Shown piece after piece: positions 61,404 through 64,000 of a stretch of 64,000 bases of DNA (position 1 is its first letter; every line of letters starts with the position of its first letter). The translations under genes were made by a program, and so were the position numbers. Origin of the DNA: Asticcacaulis solisilvae (GTDB taxonomy: Bacteria; Pseudomonadota; Alphaproteobacteria; Caulobacterales; Caulobacteraceae); assembly GCF_017875235.1 (NCBI RefSeq), contig NZ_JAGGMI010000003.1:62001-126000 (forward strand), read 5' to 3'. The notes under the pieces were generated by a model. That model was not told the DNA's origin and made no database searches. It saw only the letters and a list, made by a program, of their open reading frames with translations.

Positions 61404-62131
61404 TTACGGCTGAAAAGGTCGTCGCCTATGTCGATGGCGAACTGGACGAGGCTGGTCGTGCCGAGGTCGAAGCCGCCGCCAAAGCCGATCCGGCCGTGGC
61501 CGCCGATATCGCCGCGCACCGGAGCCTGCGCGCAAAACTGGCCGCTGCGTTTGGCCCCATCATTGACGAACCGGTACCGGAGGCCCTGACTCGAAGTGCA
61601 TCCACACCCTCCCTCCCCCGTGCATCGTGGGGAGGTGGCAGCGCCGCGCGCGGCGCTGACGGAGGGGTACGCCACCAGCGCCTTACTCGCCCACTGATCA
61701 CCCAGATCACTGCCATGGCGGCGTGCCTGGTGGCGGGCATCCTGCTGACCTTCGCCGTCACCGCCCCGCGCGGTGATTTTACAGACGGATCAGGCGGCCT
61801 GATCGCGCGCGGCGCCCTCAAACAGGCGTTGGAAAAGCAACTGGCCGCCGACACGACCGAAGGCCGGCCACGTATAGGCATGACCTTCCGCGATGGCACG
61901 GGCGCGGTCTGCCGCACGTTTGCGACCGCTTCAAACGAAGGCCTGGCTTGCCGTAGTGGCAGCGACTGGCGCGTCGAAGTCGCTGCTCGCGCCGAGGCTA
62001 AAACCGAATTCACGCAGGCCTCGTCGCCCCTGATCACCCAAGCCGTCGAAGCGCGTATCTCTGGCGACGTCTTCGATGCCGACGCCGAGAAAATGGCCCG
62101 CGATGGCGGGTGGCTGCCTGATAGCCGTTAG
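61400..62131 (+). CDS. anti-sigma factor with in-frame palindromic insert
   Basis: 243 residues. The N-terminal part (MITAEKVVAYVDGELDEAGR, AEVEAAAKADPAVAADIAAH) is the typical zinc-less anti-sigma helix bundle that binds the ECF factor; a membrane helix lies at about 100-120 (ITAMAACLVAGILLTFAVTA) and a periplasmic domain follows (GMTFRDGTGAVCRTFATASN). Residues 67-93 (ASTPSLPRASWGGGSAARGA, DGGVRHQ) are the translation of a GC-rich palindromic repeat. Couples to the sigma gene by a 4-base overlap. Confidence 0.8.
   Translation: MITAEKVVAYVDGELDEAGRAEVEAAAKADPAVAADIAAHRSLRAKLAAAFGPIIDEPVPEALTRSASTPSLPRASWGGGSAARGADGGVRHQRLTRPLITQITAMAACLVAGILLTFAVTAPRGDFTDGSGGLIARGALKQALEKQLAADTTEGRPRIGMTFRDGTGAVCRTFATASNEGLACRSGSDWRVEVAARAEAKTEFTQASSPLITQAVEARISGDVFDADAEKMARDGGWLPDSR
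61604..61674 (+). repeat. palindromic element inside the anti-sigma coding sequence
   Basis: CCCTCCcccgtgcatcgtgGGGAGG stem, then GCAGCGCCGCGCGCGGCGCT, then GACGGAGGGGT. Its sequence is related to the intergenic elements at 9427 and 9549; here it keeps the reading frame open. Confidence 0.8.
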
Positions 62132-63261
62132 CCTTTCAACCGATATTCAGTCGGCGTCAGGCCGGTCTCCTTGCGGAAGGCGCGGTAAAATGACGAGCGC
62201 GCATTGAAGCCGTGGTCAAAGGCGATATCGAGTACTCCCTTGCTGCCGTTTATGACATCAGCGGTGGCCGATTGCACCCGCCAGCGATTGACATAGTCGA
62301 AGAAGGACAGTCCGATAGATGTATTGAGCGCCTGTGAAATATGGTTGGCGGGCACGCGGATATGGCGCGACAGCTTGGGCAGGGACAGGTTCGGATCAAG
62401 ATAGAGGCGGTCTTGCGCCATGGCCGCCTCAAGCTTCGCGGCGATGCGTGCCGTCTGCTCGCTTCCAAGCCCGGACTTCTGGTACTTGGTCGCCGGCCCT
62501 TCCGGCGCTTCGAAACCGGTCTCGACCCGCTGCAATCCCGGCCTCTGGTTCAGCCCCCAGAGCCCAAGCGACCAAACCAGCACCAACAGCAGGACCGCAC
62601 CCAGCCATTCGGGCAGGATATCGATGTCCAATACATTGCGCAGGATGACGAAGACCAGTACGCCGACCCACAAGACCGCGATTACCGCGCCCACGCCTTC
62701 CAGGCCGCGCAAATCGGCGTGGTCGGTATTAGAAACCAGCATGCTCAGGCGGACACGATAGGCCGGCAGCCGGCGCATCAGGTCGCGCACCAGAAAGACG
62801 GCCTGGGCGATCCAGGCGACGAGCGTAACGCCCCATAGCCCCGCGACCGCCACGACATAGGCCTGCTTCCCCAGCGCCGCCGCCGGCGTCGTAACCGCGA
62901 AGTCCGGCACGTTAATATCGAACAGCACCAGGACAAGGCTCAAACCCGCCGGCAGCAGGTGGCCCAGATGGCGGCGCTCGATCCGCCAGGGTGCTTCGGC
63001 CGTCATGCCCTCGATCCAGATGCAAAGGGCCGGCCCCATGATGAGATAAGCCGGGACCGACAGTTCGAAAAAGGCCGGTTGTAGGTGCGGCGCGAACAGC
63101 GCGACCAGCGGCCCGCCCCCGGCGAGGCACAACGCAACAAACACCGCCGCCAGAAGCCCGCTGGCCGGTGTCTCGCGCGATCGCACCGCCAGGATTGCCG
63201 TGCAGAACAGTGCCTGCGCCACCATGCCCGCCGTCACGACCAGCAACAGGCTGTTCGTCAT
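62128..63261 (-). CDS. AraC-type regulator with seven-helix membrane N-terminus
   Basis: 377 residues from ATG 63261 (GGGGAGCGA upstream). About seven hydrophobic helices cover residues 1-230 (LLLVVTAGMVAQALFCTAIL onward); the C-terminal 110 residues are an AraC HTH (LPKLSRHIRVPANHISQALN, GVLDIAFDHGFNARSSFYRA, FRKETGLTPTEYR). A membrane-tethered AraC protein that presumably senses an envelope or lipid signal. Its stop overlaps the anti-sigma stop in convergent orientation. Confidence 0.85.
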   Translation of the reverse strand: MTNSLLLVVTAGMVAQALFCTAILAVRSRETPASGLLAAVFVALCLAGGGPLVALFAPHLQPAFFELSVPAYLIMGPALCIWIEGMTAEAPWRIERRHLGHLLPAGLSLVLVLFDINVPDFAVTTPAAALGKQAYVVAVAGLWGVTLVAWIAQAVFLVRDLMRRLPAYRVRLSMLVSNTDHADLRGLEGVGAVIAVLWVGVLVFVILRNVLDIDILPEWLGAVLLLVLVWSLGLWGLNQRPGLQRVETGFEAPEGPATKYQKSGLGSEQTARIAAKLEAAMAQDRLYLDPNLSLPKLSRHIRVPANHISQALNTSIGLSFFDYVNRWRVQSATADVINGSKGVLDIAFDHGFNARSSFYRAFRKETGLTPTEYRLKG

Positions 63262-63434
63262 CTTTCGCTCCCCGATCTTTTTTCCCACGATTAGCCGCAG
63301 TCGCGTGCGCCAACAAGCGTCCGGCTGTCCCATCCCACACGCCGGGACATCGGGACACGTCCCAGCCAGCTCTACGGGACGACAGGCGTGGTCATGGCTG
63401 CCACGCTTGCCGCACCTCAAATGGGAGACACAAC

Positions 63435-64000
63435 ATGCAAAACTGGAAGACCAGACACCCCCTTGTCCTGACCCTGCTGTTCGCCGCGCTGGCCTATGGC
63501 TGGTCCTATCTGTGCTGGCGGCCGATACTCAATGACATCAAGCCCAACCTGTTCGGCATGGCGCCGCAATCGCTGGCCCTGATGCTGCTGGGCGGGTTCG
63601 GGCCGACGGCGGCCGCCATCATCCTGTCACTGGTCAGCGGCGGCCCGCGTGAGGTCGGCGCGCTTCTTGGGCGAGCCACACGCTGGCGCGTCAATGGCTT
63701 CTGGTACCTCCTCGCCTTCCTGTTTCCGCTTCTCGCTATCGGCGGCGGCGTCGCCATCTATGCCACCCTCGGCCACAATCCGGGTCCGGTGCGCTGGGAT
63801 CACTGGTGGATCATCGCGGCCTTCTATGGCGTCGCTATTTTCCTAGGGCCACTGCTGGAAGAGACTGGCTGGCGCGGCTTTGCCCAGCCCGTCCTGTTCA
63901 ATCGCTATGGCATCTTCGTTACCGGCATGATCACCGGCACGCTGTGGACCTTCTGGCATACGCCTTTGTGGTTCGCCGCCGAGGGCTCAAGTCTGTCGGG
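63435..64000 (+). CDS. CPBP family intramembrane metalloprotease, C-terminus outside window
   Basis: The first 188 residues of a multi-pass protein: MQNWKTRHPLVLTLLFAALA, a Pro/Ala-rich second helix and the CPBP motif LLEETGWRGFAQP (EExxxR), followed by FWHTPLWF with a metal-ligand His. CPBP (Abi/CAAX-like) proteases cleave within the membrane. GGGAGA at 63423 precedes ATG 63435. The gene is divergent from the AraC gene at 62128, which may regulate it. Confidence 0.85.
   Translation, partial: MQNWKTRHPLVLTLLFAALAYGWSYLCWRPILNDIKPNLFGMAPQSLALMLLGGFGPTAAAIILSLVSGGPREVGALLGRATRWRVNGFWYLLAFLFPLLAIGGGVAIYATLGHNPGPVRWDHWWIIAAFYGVAIFLGPLLEETGWRGFAQPVLFNRYGIFVTGMITGTLWTFWHTPLWFAAEGSSLS

Overview
The window is GC-rich bacterial chromosome with short intergenic gaps, two-gene operons joined by ATGA overlaps, and many TAG-flanked and hairpin-type intergenic repeats. 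The gene families (a Caulobacter-style TonB-dependent receptor, PadR/HAAS pair, ECF sigma/anti-sigma pair, tandem Hsp20 genes, FadR-type GntR regulator) and a perfect TTAA-N7-TTAAC box of the CtrA type point to an alphaproteobacterium, most likely Caulobacteraceae (Asticcacaulis or a relative). That placement is inference from gene content, not from a marker gene. I saw no rRNA, tRNA or CRISPR array.

Layout. 1-2383 is the N-terminal part of an RTX-type calcium-binding secreted protein; a paralogue of 1787 residues lies at 26858-32221. 2.8-7.2 kb is a run of small hypothetical genes, a soluble chemoreceptor-like protein, a MITE-like element between duplicated hairpins, and a shrunken sugar-transferase relic. 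7.3-10.6 kb holds an NTF2-like protein and a glutathione transferase/FMN-flavoprotein operon divergent from a LysR regulator. 10.7-16.6 kb holds a von Willebrand A protein with a TonB-plug-like N-terminus, a DUF2252 protein, a PadR/HAAS module and an alpha-glucosidase/glycosyltransferase operon. 18.3-23.0 kb is housekeeping: DUF2306, YdcF, HAD phosphatase, peptide deformylase, PP2C phosphatase, glyoxalase. 23.0-24.3 kb is an AT-rich island with one SIR2-like gene, the best candidate here for an acquired defence gene. 24.3-26.7 kb has a GH29 fucosidase and a methyltransferase.

32.4-38.9 kb has a PQQ-type sugar dehydrogenase lipoprotein with a Csp-like copper protein, two small heat-shock proteins behind a sigma-32-like promoter, a GAF hybrid kinase and a CorA channel. 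39.1-44.3 kb has a truncated LysR gene, a frameshifted exonuclease, a glutaredoxin-MauE fusion divergent from a MerR regulator, an EF-G fragment lacking the GTPase domain, Ogt, a cytochrome c lipoprotein and an XRE/membrane-protein pair. 44.4-52.2 kb has an aldolase, NfeD/SPFH proteins, a large hybrid kinase, a 39-residue secreted peptide downstream of the CtrA-like box, a Nudix hydrolase and a D-2-hydroxyacid dehydrogenase. 52.4-58.5 kb has a TonB receptor, a GntR regulator and a dihydrodipicolinate-synthase-family lyase, plausibly a sugar-acid locus. 58.6-62.1 kb has a glycine-rich secreted protein, a subtilase and an ECF sigma/anti-sigma pair. The window ends with an AraC-type membrane regulator and a partial CPBP protease.

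The most unusual features are the repeat family whose ends supply stop codons to neighbouring genes, a palindromic element translated in frame inside the anti-sigma factor, the ECF sigma gene with no ordinary start codon, and the domain oddities noted above.
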